A stretch of 38,949 nt of DNA. Origin: Candidatus Nanopelagicales bacterium. Lineage in GTDB: Bacteria; Actinomycetota; Actinomycetes; S36-B12; CAIYMF01. Shown piece after piece: positions 25,419 to 34,586 of this stretch (position 1 is the stretch's first letter; every line of letters starts with the position of its first letter). Made by a program: the position numbers and the translations under genes. Under the pieces are notes generated by a model. It worked only from the letters and a program-made list of their open reading frames with translations, ran no database searches and was not told the origin of the DNA. The stretch covers positions 1 to 38,949 of the forward strand of contig JALOLH010000049.1 in NCBI GenBank assembly GCA_025456065.1, written 5' to 3'.

Positions 25419-27326
25419 CTAGGCCGGCTCGACCGTCCCCCCGGCGGGCTCGACCGGGCCGTCGGGCACCACGGGGATCTCGGCGGTGTCGTCGTCCTCG
25501 ACGGCGACGGCAGGGCGCACCTCGGACCGACCCGGATCGACCTGCGCCGCCTCGCCCGGGTCGGGCATCGCCGGCGCGCCCTCCACCGGGTCGGCGGCCT
25601 CTGCCAGGTCGCCCGGATCGACCTGCGCCGCCTCGCCCGGGTCGCCCTCCGCCGCATCGGCAGGGTCGACGGCCTCCTCGGCCGATGCCTCGGTGCATCC
25701 CTCGGAGGGTTCCGGGTCGTCGGACCGCAGGTCGACGGTCGGCTCGCGGACGTCGACGACCGACGCAGGTCCGGGGTCACGCTGCTCCGCGGCGTCCTGG
25801 TCGACGACCCGGGGGGCCACGAGCGCCGTGACCACGCCGGGCAGCCGGACCGCCGTGACCACGCCGGGCAGCCGGACCGCCGAGGCCACGGCGGCCACGG
25901 CGGCCGCTGCGGGCACGAGCAGGGCCGCCGGACCAGTCGGTGCGCCGACCACCTCGCGGGTCGTCGGCACTGAGGCCGGCGTCGGGGTGTCCGTCACGCC
26001 GGGCGCAGCGCCGCCGCGGTCGCCCTCGACCGCGTCGCGCGCGATGGGCGCCGCTGCCCCGCCCGTCGTCCCCGAGGCGCCGGACCGCTGCTCGGCGCGG
26101 TGCAGCTCCCAGCTCAGGCGGACCGACTGGAACCCGGCCTCGAGCAGGAAGCCCAGGACGACCAGGCCGGTGCCGGCGCCGACCACGGCCCAGAGCTGCG
26201 GGCCGAGCCCGGCCAGCCGCGCCGAGCCCAGCGACCCGGACCCGGCCAGGCACAGGCCGGCCAGGAGCACCGCGACGACCCCGCCGAGGGCCAGCGCACC
26301 GGTCAGGGCGCCCAGCGGGGTGGGCAGGTCCCGGCCCCAGCGGATGCGCCCGGCCAGCACGCCGAGCAGGACGGGCACGGCGAGCAGCACGGGCACCCAA
26401 CCGGGGATGCTGGTCGGGATGGCGGCGAGCACGGGCAGGGCCGGCAGCGAGGCGACCTCCCCGCCGAACGCGGAGAGCTCGCCGAGCTCGCCCAGGCGGA
26501 ATCCGGGGCCGACCACCACGGACAGGGCCCAGATGGCGAGGTTCGGCAGCGTCAGGATGTCGAGCAGGGTCAGGCCCGCGCTGCCGAGCACCCCGGCCTC
26601 GAGGGCACCGAGCGCCGCCCCGGCCTGCGCGAAGTGCCGCACCAGGCCCAGGGCCACGAGCACCGCGCCGACCGCGACGAGGCCGAGCACCGCGGCCAGG
26701 CCGGCAGCCAGGGTGCGCCACACCGCGTCGGGCATCCGGGCGCGGACCGCGGGCACGAGCCCCGCCTCGGGGGCGATGCCCCACACGGCACCGGTCGCGC
26801 CGACGAGCCCGGTGACCAGTGCCGCCCTCGCCGGCACCGCGAACGCGACGTCTGCGGCGGACAGCCAGGCGATCGCCGCACCCCCGGCGCCGTAGAGGAG
26901 CCCCGCCCCGGTCGCCATGAGGCCGACCTCGCCGGGGGTGGGCGACGGGAGCAGCCGGCCGGTCCACGCCCCCGCCCGTCGGGCCAGCAGCAGCCCGAGG
27001 AGGAGGGCGCCCAGGGGCAGCAGGGTCAGCGGCTCGCCGCCCAGCGTCAGCGGCACCTGATGGGCGGCCAGCCAGGTCAGGCCGGCGGCGCGCCACGCGG
27101 CTGCCGCGTCGCCGACCGAGTTCGGCGACAGCGCCCAGGTCAGCATCACCAGGCAGGTGACCAGGCCGATCCCCACCAGCAGCGACCACGCCCCGGCGAT
27201 GGCCCCGGCGACCAGGGGACGCCGCGAGGGCGCCACGTCGTCCGCCGCGAGGGTGACGTCGGGACCGGACCCCTCTTCGGGCGCCACCCCGGGCGCGGCA
27301 TGGTCCTGGACGGGAGTGGCGGGCAC
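25419..27326 (-). CDS. DUF6350 family polytopic membrane protein with long repeat-bearing acidic tail
   Basis: The product has about 635 residues. Roughly ten transmembrane helices occupy residues 35-400, with WLAAHQVPLTLGGEPLTLLPLG and PNLAIWALSVVVGPGFRLG characteristic of DUF6350, an uncharacterised family encoded between sucD and purN in actinobacteria. The last 230 residues are acidic and low-complexity. They contain two copies of RLPGVVTA(L/V) and two of DPGEAAQVDPG. At DNA level these are a 27-base repeat (25826-25878) and a 33-base repeat (25531-25563 and 25612-25644). I chose GTG 27326, which has GGGGGAG upstream; GTG 27344 is an alternative that would add six residues. The tail is probably cytoplasmic or disordered. 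Confidence 0.82.
   Translation of the reverse strand: MPATPVQDHAAPGVAPEEGSGPDVTLAADDVAPSRRPLVAGAIAGAWSLLVGIGLVTCLVMLTWALSPNSVGDAAAAWRAAGLTWLAAHQVPLTLGGEPLTLLPLGALLLGLLLARRAGAWTGRLLPSPTPGEVGLMATGAGLLYGAGGAAIAWLSAADVAFAVPARAALVTGLVGATGAVWGIAPEAGLVPAVRARMPDAVWRTLAAGLAAVLGLVAVGAVLVALGLVRHFAQAGAALGALEAGVLGSAGLTLLDILTLPNLAIWALSVVVGPGFRLGELGELSAFGGEVASLPALPVLAAIPTSIPGWVPVLLAVPVLLGVLAGRIRWGRDLPTPLGALTGALALGGVVAVLLAGLCLAGSGSLGSARLAGLGPQLWAVVGAGTGLVVLGFLLEAGFQSVRLSWELHRAEQRSGASGTTGGAAAPIARDAVEGDRGGAAPGVTDTPTPASVPTTREVVGAPTGPAALLVPAAAAVAAVASAVRLPGVVTAVRLPGVVTALVAPRVVDQDAAEQRDPGPASVVDVREPTVDLRSDDPEPSEGCTEASAEEAVDPADAAEGDPGEAAQVDPGDLAEAADPVEGAPAMPDPGEAAQVDPGRSEVRPAVAVEDDDTAEIPVVPDGPVEPAGGTVEPA
25531..25644. 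repeat. 33-base direct repeat inside the DUF6350 tail
   Basis: The 33-base sequence beginning CCCGGATCGACCTGCGCCGC occurs at 25531-25563 and 25612-25644, 81 bases apart and therefore in frame. It encodes the duplicated DPGEAAQVDPG. A second in-frame 27-base tandem repeat lies at 25826-25878. Such repeats let the tail length vary between strains. Confidence 0.8.
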
Positions 27327-27355
27327 GCAGGGATTCTCCCCCACGCGACCCCCCG

Positions 27356-27395
27356 CCCCCGGCGTGCCGCGGCTCGTGTCGCGGCGACCGGGGGG
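27356..27395 (-). terminator. Hairpin after sucD
   Basis: An inner stem GCCGCG (27366-27371) / CGCGGC (27380-27385) with an 8-base loop is extended by outer C-run/G-run pairing (27356-27360 with 27390-27395). It begins 13 bases after the sucD stop on the minus strand and would separate sucCD from the DUF6350 gene. Confidence 0.5.
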
Positions 27396-27408
27396 GTCCG
27401 CAGCGGCC

Positions 27409-28290
27409 TCAGGGCGCGAGGATCTCCCGCATCAGCCGGGCGGTCTCCGAGGGCGTCTTGCCCACGCGCACGCCGACGGCCTCGAGGGCCTCCTTCTTGG
27501 CCTGGGCGGTGCCCGACGAACCCGAGACGATCGCGCCCGCGTGGCCCATCGTCTTGCCCTCGGGGGCGGTGAAGCCGGCGACGTACCCGACGACCGGCTT
27601 CGTCACGTGCTCGGCGATGAAGGCCGCGGCCCGCTCCTCGGCGTCGCCGCCGATCTCGCCGATCATGACGATCGCCTCGGTCTCCGGGTCGTCCTGGAAG
27701 GCCGCGAGGGCGTCGATGTGGGTGGTCCCGATGATCGGGTCGCCGCCGATGCCGATACCGGTCGAGAACCCGAGGTCGCGCAGCTCGTACATCATCTGGT
27801 AGGTCAGGGTGCCCGACTTGCTCACCAGGCCGATGGGGCCGGGGCCGCTGATGGAGGCGGGGATGATGCCCGCGTTCGACTTCCCGGGCGAGATGATGCC
27901 GGGGCAGTTCGGGCCGATGATCCGCGTCGTGCCGGCGTTCTGCGCGTACTGGAAGAACTGCGCGGTGTCGTACGTGGGCACGCCCTCGGTGATCACCACC
28001 ACCAACGGCATCCCGGCGTCGACCGCCTCCTCGACCGCCGACTTGGTGCCGGTGGGCGGGACGAAGACCACGGAGACGTTCGCGCCGGTCTCGGCCATCG
28101 CCTCGGCCACCGAGCCGAAGACGGGCAGCGTCGCGGTGGGGAAGTCCACCTTCGAGCCGGCCTTGCGGGGGTTCACGCCGCCCACGATGGTCGACCCGGC
28201 CGCCAGCATGAGGGTGGTGTGCTTCATGCCCTCCGAGCCGGTCATACCCTGCACGACGAGCTTCGAGTCGCCGTCGAGGAAGATCGCCAT
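27409..28290 (-). CDS. sucD: Succinyl-CoA ligase, alpha subunit
   Basis: The product has 293 residues and forms the CoA-binding, phosphohistidine-bearing subunit of succinyl-CoA synthetase in the citric acid cycle. [20 protein letters not shown] opens the CoA-binding domain, followed by [24 protein letters not shown] and [17 protein letters not shown]. The phosphorylated histidine is in [14 protein letters not shown]. Length is standard. The ATG lies 9 bases after the sucC stop on the same strand, so sucC and sucD form one transcript. A hairpin follows the stop. Confidence 0.96.
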   Translation of the reverse strand: MAIFLDGDSKLVVQGMTGSEGMKHTTLMLAAGSTIVGGVNPRKAGSKVDFPTATLPVFGSVAEAMAETGANVSVVFVPPTGTKSAVEEAVDAGMPLVVVITEGVPTYDTAQFFQYAQNAGTTRIIGPNCPGIISPGKSNAGIIPASISGPGPIGLVSKSGTLTYQMMYELRDLGFSTGIGIGGDPIIGTTHIDALAAFQDDPETEAIVMIGEIGGDAEERAAAFIAEHVTKPVVGYVAGFTAPEGKTMGHAGAIVSGSSGTAQAKKEALEAVGVRVGKTPSETARLMREILAP

Positions 28291-28299
28291 GGCCCTACC

Positions 28300-29481
28300 T
28301 CACTTCCCCGCCGCAGCGGCCAGCTCGGCCACGCGTCGCGCGGCCTCGTCCATCGTCTCCACCAGCTCCACGCCCGGGATGGCGGCCTCCACCAGGATGG
28401 CGCGGCCCTCGTCCGCCCGGTTCCCGTCGATCCGGCACACGATCGGCTTGTCGACGGGCTTGCCGGCCTCCTGCAGCATCCTGATCGCGAACTTCACGCC
28501 GTTGGCCACCTCGACGCAGCTGGTGATGCCGCCGAACACGTTCACGAACACCGAACGCACCGCCGGGTCGGTGAGCACGATGTCCAGGCCGTTGCTCATC
28601 ACCTCGGCGCTCGCGCCTCCGCCGATGTCGAGGAAGTTCGCCGGGCGCACCCCGCCGAACTCCTCGCCGGCGTAGGCGACGACGTCCAGGGTCGACATCA
28701 CCAGGCCGGCGCCGTTGCCGATGATGCCCACCTCGCCGTCGAGCTTGACGTAGTTGAGGTCGAAGGCCTTGGCGCGCAGCTCGATCGGGTCGGTCGCCGC
28801 GACGTCGACGAGGTCGGCGTGCGAGGCGTGCCGGAAGTGCGCGTTCTCGTCGAGGGTGACCTTGCCGTCCAGGGCCAGGACCCGGCCGTCGGCGGTCTTC
28901 ACCAGCGGGTTCACCTCGACCAGGGTCGCGTCCTCGTTGACCAGCACGTCCCACAGCTTGAGCAGCACGGCCTCGACCTGGTCGGCGACCTCGGCAGGGA
29001 ACCGCGCCGCCGTGACGATCTCCTGGGCCTTCTCGGGCGTGCATCCCTCGAGGGCGTCCACCCGGATCATCGCCAGCGCGTCGGGGTTCTCCTTGGCGAC
29101 CTGCTCGATCTCCACGCCACCCTCGACCGAGGCCATCGCCAGGAAGGACCGGTTGGCGCGGTCGAGCAGGAACGAGACGTAGTACTCCTCGGCGATCTCG
29201 GCGGCCTGGGTGACCAGGACCTTGTGGACGGTGTGGCCCTTGATGTCCATGCCGAGGATGTCACCGGCGCGGTCCCAGGCCTCGTCCTCGTTGGCCGCCA
29301 GCTTCACGCCGCCGGCCTTGCCGCGGCCACCGGTCTTGACCTGTGCCTTCACCACGACGGTCCCACCGATCCGCCGTGCGGCGATGCGCGCGGCGTCCGG
29401 GGTCTCGCAGACCGCGCCGGGCACGACCGGCACCCCGTGCATGTCGAACAGATGCTTGGCCTGGTACTCGTACAGATCCAC
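28300..29481 (-). CDS. sucC: ADP-forming succinyl-CoA ligase, beta subunit
   Basis: The product has 393 residues. An ATP-grasp nucleotide-binding domain begins [19 protein letters not shown], with [20 protein letters not shown] as the ATP-binding stretch, [10 protein letters not shown] and [13 protein letters not shown] in the metal site, and [13 protein letters not shown]. The ligase-type C-terminal domain has [16 protein letters not shown]. It catalyses succinyl-CoA to succinate with substrate-level phosphorylation together with SucD. The start is GTG 29481, backed by GAGGAG 6 bases upstream. A possible -10 box lies about 36 bases upstream. Confidence 0.96.
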   Translation of the reverse strand: MDLYEYQAKHLFDMHGVPVVPGAVCETPDAARIAARRIGGTVVVKAQVKTGGRGKAGGVKLAANEDEAWDRAGDILGMDIKGHTVHKVLVTQAAEIAEEYYVSFLLDRANRSFLAMASVEGGVEIEQVAKENPDALAMIRVDALEGCTPEKAQEIVTAARFPAEVADQVEAVLLKLWDVLVNEDATLVEVNPLVKTADGRVLALDGKVTLDENAHFRHASHADLVDVAATDPIELRAKAFDLNYVKLDGEVGIIGNGAGLVMSTLDVVAYAGEEFGGVRPANFLDIGGGASAEVMSNGLDIVLTDPAVRSVFVNVFGGITSCVEVANGVKFAIRMLQEAGKPVDKPIVCRIDGNRADEGRAILVEAAIPGVELVETMDEAARRVAELAAAAGK

Positions 29482-29516
29482 GCGACGCTCCTCACCGACG
29501 AAGGGAACCGCCGGTC

Positions 29517-29522
29517 ACAGTA
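29517..29522 (-). promoter_or_regulatory. Possible -10 box (TACTGT) for sucCD
   Basis: The minus strand reads TACTGT about 36 bases ahead of the sucC GTG, leaving a short leader that contains the GAGGAG ribosome-binding site. It fits TANNNT, but no -35 element is evident. Confidence 0.35.
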
Positions 29523-29592
29523 GCGCCGGGCCGGAAGCCCCCCGCAGGCGGGCTGGGGCTCGTGCGACGAGCGGCGCGAGGCACGCGTCAGG

Positions 29593-29622
29593 CGGGTCGC
29601 CGCCACGACGGCTGGCGACCCG
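29593..29622 (-). terminator. Hairpin after the B12-binding gene
   Basis: CGGGTCGCC (29593-29601) and GGCGACCCG (29614-29622) form a perfect 9-bp stem around a 12-base loop, starting 17 bases after the stop of the B12-binding gene. It isolates that gene from sucCD, which start downstream. Confidence 0.6.
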
Positions 29623-29638
29623 ACGGGGTGCTCGGGGC

Positions 29639-30049
29639 TCAGGCGGCGGCGTGCGCGAGGTTGCCCTTGACCCACCCGACGATCTCGTCCGTGCGGGTGC
29701 CGGGCGTGAACACGTGCGCCACGCCCATGGCCTCGAGCTTGGGGATGTCGTCCTCCGGGATGATCCCGCCGCCGAAGACGCGGATGTCCCCGGCGCCGCG
29801 CTCCTCGAGCAGGGTGAGCACGGCCTGGAACAGCGTCATGTGCGCCCCGGACAGGATGCTCAGGCCGATGCCGTCGGCGTCCTCGGCGATCGCCGTGGCG
29901 ACGATCTGCTCGGGGGTCTGGTGCAGGCCCGTGTAGATGACCTCGATGCCGGCGTCGCGCAGGGCGCGGGCGACGACCTTGGCGCCGCGGTCGTGGCCGT
30001 CCAGGCCGGGCTTGCCGACGATGACGCGGATGTGCTCGCCACTGCTCAT
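29639..30049 (-). CDS. Stand-alone cobalamin (B12)-binding protein, IcmB-like small mutase subunit
   Basis: The product has 136 residues, the length of the small subunit IcmB of isobutyryl-CoA mutase in Streptomyces. The cobalamin-binding signature D-x-H-x-x-G is in [34 protein letters not shown], which packs against the nucleotide tail, and [16 protein letters not shown] are also present. Such proteins bind adenosylcobalamin and pair with a separate substrate-binding large subunit. None is encoded in this window. I recall icmB lying near sucCD in Streptomyces, which fits. The ATG has no ribosome-binding site but lies 6 bases after TACCCT (30056-30061), so the transcript is probably leaderless. 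Confidence 0.88.
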   Translation of the reverse strand: MSSGEHIRVIVGKPGLDGHDRGAKVVARALRDAGIEVIYTGLHQTPEQIVATAIAEDADGIGLSILSGAHMTLFQAVLTLLEERGAGDIRVFGGGIIPEDDIPKLEAMGVAHVFTPGTRTDEIVGWVKGNLAHAAA

Positions 30050-30055
30050 GGCCTC

Positions 30056-30061
30056 AGGGTA
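30056..30061 (-). promoter_or_regulatory. Predicted -10 box (TACCCT) of a leaderless B12-binding gene
   Basis: The minus strand reads TACCCT, six bases, then ATG at 30049. This is the same TANNNT-plus-6/7 geometry as at ureAB, purN and the DUF2207 gene. Confidence 0.45.
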
Positions 30062-30090
30062 GCCCCGCGGGTCCGGCGGAGGGCGGGGGG

Positions 30091-32511
30091 TCAGACGTAC
30101 TCGTGGCGGCGCAGCCAGCGCATCGCCAGCGAGCCCCACAGCGGGGGCAGGTAGAACGTCACGAGCCGGAAGACGATCGCCGTGGAGACCGCGATCGCGC
30201 TGGGCACGCCGATGGCCTGCAGGCCCGCGGTGTACCCGGCCTCGGCAACGCCCATGCCGCCCGGCACCGGCATCAGGCCGGCGAACAGGCTCACGAAGGT
30301 GTTGATGAGGATGAGCTGGGCGAGGTCGGCCTGCTGCCCGAACGCGTGCAGGCACAGCCCGAGGATGACGGCCTGGGTGACCTGGGCGGCGAGGTTGCCG
30401 CCGAGCATGAGCGCGAGCTTGCCGGGATGGCGCAGCACGGCCAGCGCCCCCCGGGCCTTGGTCGCCTGCTCGACGAGGGCAGCGCGGTACTTCGGGACGG
30501 CGGCGCGCAGCCGCGCCCGCCAGGCCGGCACCACGAGCACGAGCACGAAGCCGAGGGCCGTGACCACCGCCACCAGCGCCAGGCCGGACATCCCAGCGTC
30601 CCCGCCCCCGGTGCTGCCGGCGTCGACGGCTTGCGGCGAGATCGTGGCCAACCCGCTGAGCAGGATGACGACGATGAGCGCGATCTGCACCAGGAAGCCC
30701 AGGAAGCTGTCGATGACCCCCACCGACATGGCCGCGGCGACCGCCAGGCCCCACTTGGTGAAGAAGCGCACCTCGAGGGCCACCCGCGCCGCCGACGCCG
30801 GCAGCACCAGGGCGATGAACTGGATCGCGTACTGCAGCATGAGCACGGGCACCAGTCGCAGGGGCGCCATGGTCGCACCGAGGGTGGCGAACGAGAACCA
30901 CACCTGCACCAGCGGGGAGAGCACCAGGGCGCCGAGCACCAGGGTCAGGTCGGCCGACTGGAACGCCTCGGCGACCTGCGACCAGTCGACCTCGGAGACG
31001 AAGCCGATGAGCCAGTAGGCGAGGGCGGCGATGAGCACCACCTTGATCACCGCGGCCCAGGAGACGCGGGCCAGTGCCTGCATCGCCGGGGGCTCGGCGG
31101 CGCTGAGCTCGACGGCCCGGCGACGCAGGTCCTTGAGCGACCAGTCGGCCGCCCGGACCGACCGGCGCAGCTCGCTGTCGAGGGCCGGCGTCTGGATGAA
31201 CGGGACCACGGCCGCCAGGGCCTCGTCCCCGCCGGCGCGGCGGGCGGCGGCCAGCGCCCGCTCCGGCCCGACGGCCAGCGCCGCGCTCACCAGCAGCCGC
31301 GCCCGGTCCACGCCGAGCTCGAGCGGGGTCGGGGCCGTGCCCGCCTGGGCGAAGTCCGCGAGGACGACATGGTCGCCCTCCCCACGCACCACGGTGCCCT
31401 GCCCGATGGCCCCGTGCGCGGTGCCCGCCGCGTGCAGGGCGTCCAGCGCGGCCCAGGCCTGGTCCAGGTCGCCCTCGGTGGCGCTGTCGACCAGCACCGG
31501 CCCCCCGGAGGCATGGCTCACGACCAGCACGTCGCCGTCGCCGGTCGTGCCCACCTCGAGCACCGGCAGCACCGGGACCCCCGCCCGCTCGGCCAGCAGG
31601 CACGCCAGCGCCTCGTGCTCGGCGCACGCCAGGCGCCCCGCGCCGAGGTTCGGCGTCTCACCCCGGCGGGTCAACGACGCCCACGTCGAGGTCAGCAGCT
31701 GGCCGTCCCAGGCATCCCGGCCGTAGGCCTTCACGTCGACCGCACCGAGCTCGGCGCACTCGGCCCGGAACAGCGACGAGCCGGCGAACCGCAGCGGCGA
31801 GTCGGTCACCGCGGTGACCGCCAGGCCGAGGTCGGCCAGGCCGGCGGCGACCTCCTCGCGGGTGGGTCGGCCGCCGGGTGAGCCGAGGACCAGGTGGGTG
31901 AGGGCGGCGGCGGCCAGCCCGACCGCGAACCCGGCGGCGGCGCCGATGGGCAGCGCCACGCCCAGGGCGACGCTGGCCAGGGCGCCCAGGCCGATGAGCA
32001 CCCGGCCGACGTAGCGCAGCGGCCGGCTCAGGTGCGGCGACGCCGTGACCACGACCGCGGTGAAGACGGCGACCCGAAGCCCGAGGTAGACCGGTGGCGG
32101 CCCGGGCGTCACCAGGGTGCGCAGGCCCTCCGAGGCGCTGGTCCCGGCGATGCCCGAGGCCACGGCGGCCAGCACCAGGGACAGCAGGGCCGCCAGCGCG
32201 TAGTCGCGCACCAGGACCCGCCGGCCCCGGGCCACCGCGGCCATGGCCACGAGCACCACCGACCAGACCGCCATCAGAGCGAAGCTCCCCCGCCAGACCA
32301 GGCCCGCGAGGCCCGGCAGCGTGGCCAGGACCTCGCTGATGGGCTGGTCGAGGCCCGTCGGCCCGGGAGCGGACAGCGTGAGCAGCAGCAGGGCCAGCAC
32401 GGCGACGAGGAGCAGCAGGACGTCGGTGGGGCGGCGAGCGCGAGCCTCGTCGGCGGCCGAGGAGAAGCCGCGGGGCAGGCGCAGGCGTCGTCGGGCCACG
32501 GCACCTCCCAC
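30091..32511 (-). CDS. Membrane protein fusing a degenerate kinase-like domain to a UPF0104/MprF-like flippase domain
   Basis: The product has up to 806 residues. Residues 30-210 hold six or so transmembrane helices of unknown family. Residues about 235-430 look like a protein-kinase or AarF-type fold: K261 in VDVKAYGRD resembles the beta-3 lysine, and [17 protein letters not shown] occupies the catalytic loop, but the catalytic aspartate is A368 (HGA, not HGD). VVLADFAQ keeps the metal-loop D386. Residues about 480-806 are a UPF0104 domain with [20 protein letters not shown] and [19 protein letters not shown]. The start may be GTG 32511 or GTG 32499; the latter has GGGAGGT just upstream. Its function is unknown, with lipid translocation suspected. 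A close paralogue begins at the right window edge. Confidence 0.8.
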   Translation of the reverse strand: MGGAVARRRLRLPRGFSSAADEARARRPTDVLLLLVAVLALLLLTLSAPGPTGLDQPISEVLATLPGLAGLVWRGSFALMAVWSVVLVAMAAVARGRRVLVRDYALAALLSLVLAAVASGIAGTSASEGLRTLVTPGPPPVYLGLRVAVFTAVVVTASPHLSRPLRYVGRVLIGLGALASVALGVALPIGAAAGFAVGLAAAALTHLVLGSPGGRPTREEVAAGLADLGLAVTAVTDSPLRFAGSSLFRAECAELGAVDVKAYGRDAWDGQLLTSTWASLTRRGETPNLGAGRLACAEHEALACLLAERAGVPVLPVLEVGTTGDGDVLVVSHASGGPVLVDSATEGDLDQAWAALDALHAAGTAHGAIGQGTVVRGEGDHVVLADFAQAGTAPTPLELGVDRARLLVSAALAVGPERALAAARRAGGDEALAAVVPFIQTPALDSELRRSVRAADWSLKDLRRRAVELSAAEPPAMQALARVSWAAVIKVVLIAALAYWLIGFVSEVDWSQVAEAFQSADLTLVLGALVLSPLVQVWFSFATLGATMAPLRLVPVLMLQYAIQFIALVLPASAARVALEVRFFTKWGLAVAAAMSVGVIDSFLGFLVQIALIVVILLSGLATISPQAVDAGSTGGGDAGMSGLALVAVVTALGFVLVLVVPAWRARLRAAVPKYRAALVEQATKARGALAVLRHPGKLALMLGGNLAAQVTQAVILGLCLHAFGQQADLAQLILINTFVSLFAGLMPVPGGMGVAEAGYTAGLQAIGVPSAIAVSTAIVFRLVTFYLPPLWGSLAMRWLRRHEYV

Positions 32512-32540
32512 GGCTCACCTGGTCGACAGAGGCCGAACAG

Positions 32541-32546
32541 AGGGTA
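32541..32546 (-). promoter_or_regulatory. Possible -10 box (TACCCT) for the kinase-flippase gene
   Basis: The minus strand reads TACCCT about 42 bases before GTG 32499, leaving a leader that contains the GGGAGGT site. It lies in the 120-base divergent gap shared with the K+ channel gene. Confidence 0.3.
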
Positions 32547-32631
32547 GCGGGGTTGTCGCCCCCACTCGCGCCTTCGCCGACGGCGGGTCGCCCCGGGTCA
32601 TACTGGGCCCGCCAGGACGATAGGAGGTCGG

Positions 32632-33318
32632 ATGGCAGGGCAGCGCAGCGAGCTCAAGGGCACGTCGTACGAGATCTTCATCGGCGCGCTGTCGGTGCTG
32701 TCGATCGTGAACCTCGGCCTGCTGCTGGTCACCGAGGACGAGGCGCTGCGGTACGTCCTGCTGGTCATGAACGGGCTGCTCAGCCTGGTGCTGTTCCTCG
32801 ACTTCTGCTACCGGCTGTGGACCGCGCCGTCGCGGGGCGCCTACTTCCTGCGCGGGTTCGGGTGGGCGGACCTGCTGGCCAGCCTGCCCCTGCAGCAGGT
32901 CAAGGTGTTCCGGCTGTTCCGGATCGTGCGCGTGGTGCGCCTGCTGCGCGAGCTCGGCCCCGGCATCATCTGGCGCTCCCTCGTGCACGACCGCGCCGAG
33001 TCGGCCCTCTACACGCTGCTGCTCGTCGGACTGCTCATGCTCGAGTTCGGCAGCCTCGGGATGCTCCGGCTCGAGGGCGGCGACCCTGAGGCCAACATCA
33101 CGACGGCATCGGACGCCCTGTGGTACTCGATCGTGACGATGTCGACCGTGGGCTACGGCGACCAGTACCCCGTGACGAACGAGGGTCGCCTGCTCGGCGG
33201 CGCGATCATCGTGGTGGGCGTGGCCATCTTCGGCACCCTGACCGGCTTCCTCGCCAACGCCTTCCTCGCGCCGAGGAGGGCCCCCGACTCGGCGGTCGCC
33301 GAGGCTCCTGAGTCCTAG
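32632..33318 (+). CDS. Voltage-sensor-type potassium channel
   Basis: The product has 228 residues and is a single-subunit 6TM cation channel, probably working as a tetramer. Four helices form a voltage-sensor-like domain. The fourth carries arginines at every third position (R94, R97, R100, R103 and R106 in KVFRLFRIVRVVRLLREL). Two pore helices flank the selectivity filter STVGYGD (residues 171-177), the potassium signature. The C-terminus is only about 20 residues, with no RCK or cyclic-nucleotide domain. The ATG follows AGGAGGT at good spacing. It diverges from the kinase-flippase gene. Confidence 0.9.
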   Translation: MAGQRSELKGTSYEIFIGALSVLSIVNLGLLLVTEDEALRYVLLVMNGLLSLVLFLDFCYRLWTAPSRGAYFLRGFGWADLLASLPLQQVKVFRLFRIVRVVRLLRELGPGIIWRSLVHDRAESALYTLLLVGLLMLEFGSLGMLRLEGGDPEANITTASDALWYSIVTMSTVGYGDQYPVTNEGRLLGGAIIVVGVAIFGTLTGFLANAFLAPRRAPDSAVAEAPES

Positions 33319-33347
33319 GGGATCCGACGACCGACGACGGGCCGTGC

Positions 33348-33954
33348 ATGATGGGCGCACCCCGGCCCGCGCCGCGTCCGCCGTGCCGGCCGCGCTTAGC
33401 GCTGGAGGCCGTGGTGCCGGCCGAGCAGGAGCTCGCCGAGGCGCAGGCCCGGCTGGCCGCCGCCGAGGCAGCGGCCGCCGGCGAGGAGGCCCCGACACCG
33501 GAGCCCAGCGAACCAACCGAACCGGCCGAGCCGCCCGCCACCGTGGCACGGGTGAAGCCCGCGGAAGCGGAGTTCGCCGCTGCCCAGGCCGGGATCACCG
33601 ACGAGACCCGGCTGGTCCAGGCCGCGGAGCAGTTCAACGCCGCGGCGGTGGCACTCGAGGTGTCCTGGCTCGCCCTGTTCGCCGATGCGGGGTGCCTGAC
33701 CGGCGCCCAGGCCGAGCAGGCCGCCGACGCCGTGCGCGCCTGACCGCAGCCCTGCAGCAGGACCTCGCCGACGCCGGGTACTACGAGGGCGAGGTCGACG
33801 GCGTCTCCGGGCCGGAGACGGTCGAGGCCGTCGAAGCCTGCAGCAGGCCAACGGCCTGCCCCGGACCGGAACGATGGACAAGGCCACCGAGGCCGCACTG
33901 CGCTCCGAGCTGGCCGCCGCCGGCGGTGCCGCCACCCAGGCCGCGGCGACCTGA
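33348..33954 (+). pseudogene. Decayed peptidoglycan-binding-domain protein, two frameshifts and lost N-terminus
   Basis: Three frames join into one protein. The first (33348-33740) has AEQELAEAQARLAAAEAAAA, a Pro/Glu linker, VKPAEAEFAAAQAGITDETR and FNAAAVALEVSWLALFADAG, ending in a TGA that follows AVRA. The second (about 33741-33838) has LQQDLADAGYYEGEVDGVSG, the start of a PG_binding_1 repeat. The third (about 33839-33954) has QQANGLPRTGTMDKATEAAL, its end. Each junction is one missing base, most simply CCC shortened to CC at about 33740 and 33838. Relatives, as I recall them, have a lipoprotein signal and about 100 more N-terminal residues and a second repeat, all absent here. It is a non-functional remnant as read. 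Confidence 0.65.
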
Positions 33955-33974
33955 CCCGGGGCGTTCCCCCGGGT
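33954..33974 (+). terminator. Hairpin at the end of the decayed peptidoglycan-binding gene
   Basis: ACCCGGGG (33954-33961) and CCCCGGGT (33967-33974) form a perfect 8-bp stem with the loop CGTTC. The first base is the last base of the TGA stop. Confidence 0.6.
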
Positions 33975-33998
33975 GGGTGGAGGGCCGCCCTGCTGGGT

Positions 33999-34018
33999 CC
34001 CACCGGATCTGCGGTGGG
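33999..34018 (-). terminator. Hairpin after the SHOCT-domain gene
   Basis: CCCACCG (33999-34005) and CGGTGGG (34012-34018) form a perfect 7-bp stem with a 6-base loop, 59 bases past the stop of the minus-strand SHOCT gene. Together with the hairpin at 33954 it makes a back-to-back pair between convergent genes. Confidence 0.5.
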
Positions 34019-34076
34019 GGCCGGCCGGGTCGCTCCTCCCAGCCCCCGCCTGCCAGTCAGCGATTGGCCCGCTCGG

Positions 34077-34469
34077 TCACGCCAGCGCCTTGGCCTTCAG
34101 GGCGTCGTACTCCGCCTGGCTGATCGCGCCGGAGTCGAGCAGCTGCTTGGCGTTGGCGATCTGCTCGGCGGGGGAGGCGGTCTTGGCGGCCACCTGCTGG
34201 ATGTACTGCTCCTGCGCGGCCTGCTGCTGGGCCATGGCGTCGCGCTGCCGCTGGTTCATGCTCTTGCCGCGGGCGATCAGGTAGATGAACGCGCCCAGCC
34301 ACGGCAGGAACACGAGCAGCAGCGCCCATCCGGCCTTGCCCCACCCGGAGAGGGTGTGGTCGCTGAACAGGTCGAACAGGCAGCGGAACCAGATCATGAT
34401 GGCCGAGATCCAGATGAAGAACCAGAAGCTCCACACCAGGAAGTCCCAGAAGCTCGGGTCGTCGAACAC
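34077..34469 (-). CDS. Two-helix membrane protein with PLDc_N-like region and C-terminal SHOCT domain
   Basis: The product has 130 residues. FWDFLVWSFWFFIWISAIMI is the first transmembrane segment. LSGWGKAGWALLLVFLPWLG leads into the second, a layout like the short phospholipase-D N-terminal (PLDc_N) membrane region. A glutamine-rich linker follows. The C-terminus, AEQIANAKQLLDSGAISQAE followed by YDALKAKAL, is a SHOCT domain, a short helical pair common at the end of small bacterial membrane proteins. GTG 34469 is chosen because GGAAGGA lies 6 bases upstream; ATG 34514 would add 15 acidic residues. Proteins of this type are often stress-induced, but the role is unknown. Confidence 0.85.
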   Translation of the reverse strand: MFDDPSFWDFLVWSFWFFIWISAIMIWFRCLFDLFSDHTLSGWGKAGWALLLVFLPWLGAFIYLIARGKSMNQRQRDAMAQQQAAQEQYIQQVAAKTASPAEQIANAKQLLDSGAISQAEYDALKAKALA

Positions 34470-34586
34470 CGTCGTTCCTTCCTCGAGGTCCTCTTGGTCG
34501 AACGTGATCGCCATGCAACCCACGCCGTGGCCGGCCGACATCCTCCGGCGGGGATGATCCTGCGCTCGGGGACCAGCGGCCGTGCC

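Noticed and set aside
27345-27408. C-rich hairpins after sucD as an actinobacterial 6C RNA.
   Set aside because: There is one GC hairpin and not two hairpins each with a six-C loop. It fits a terminator better.
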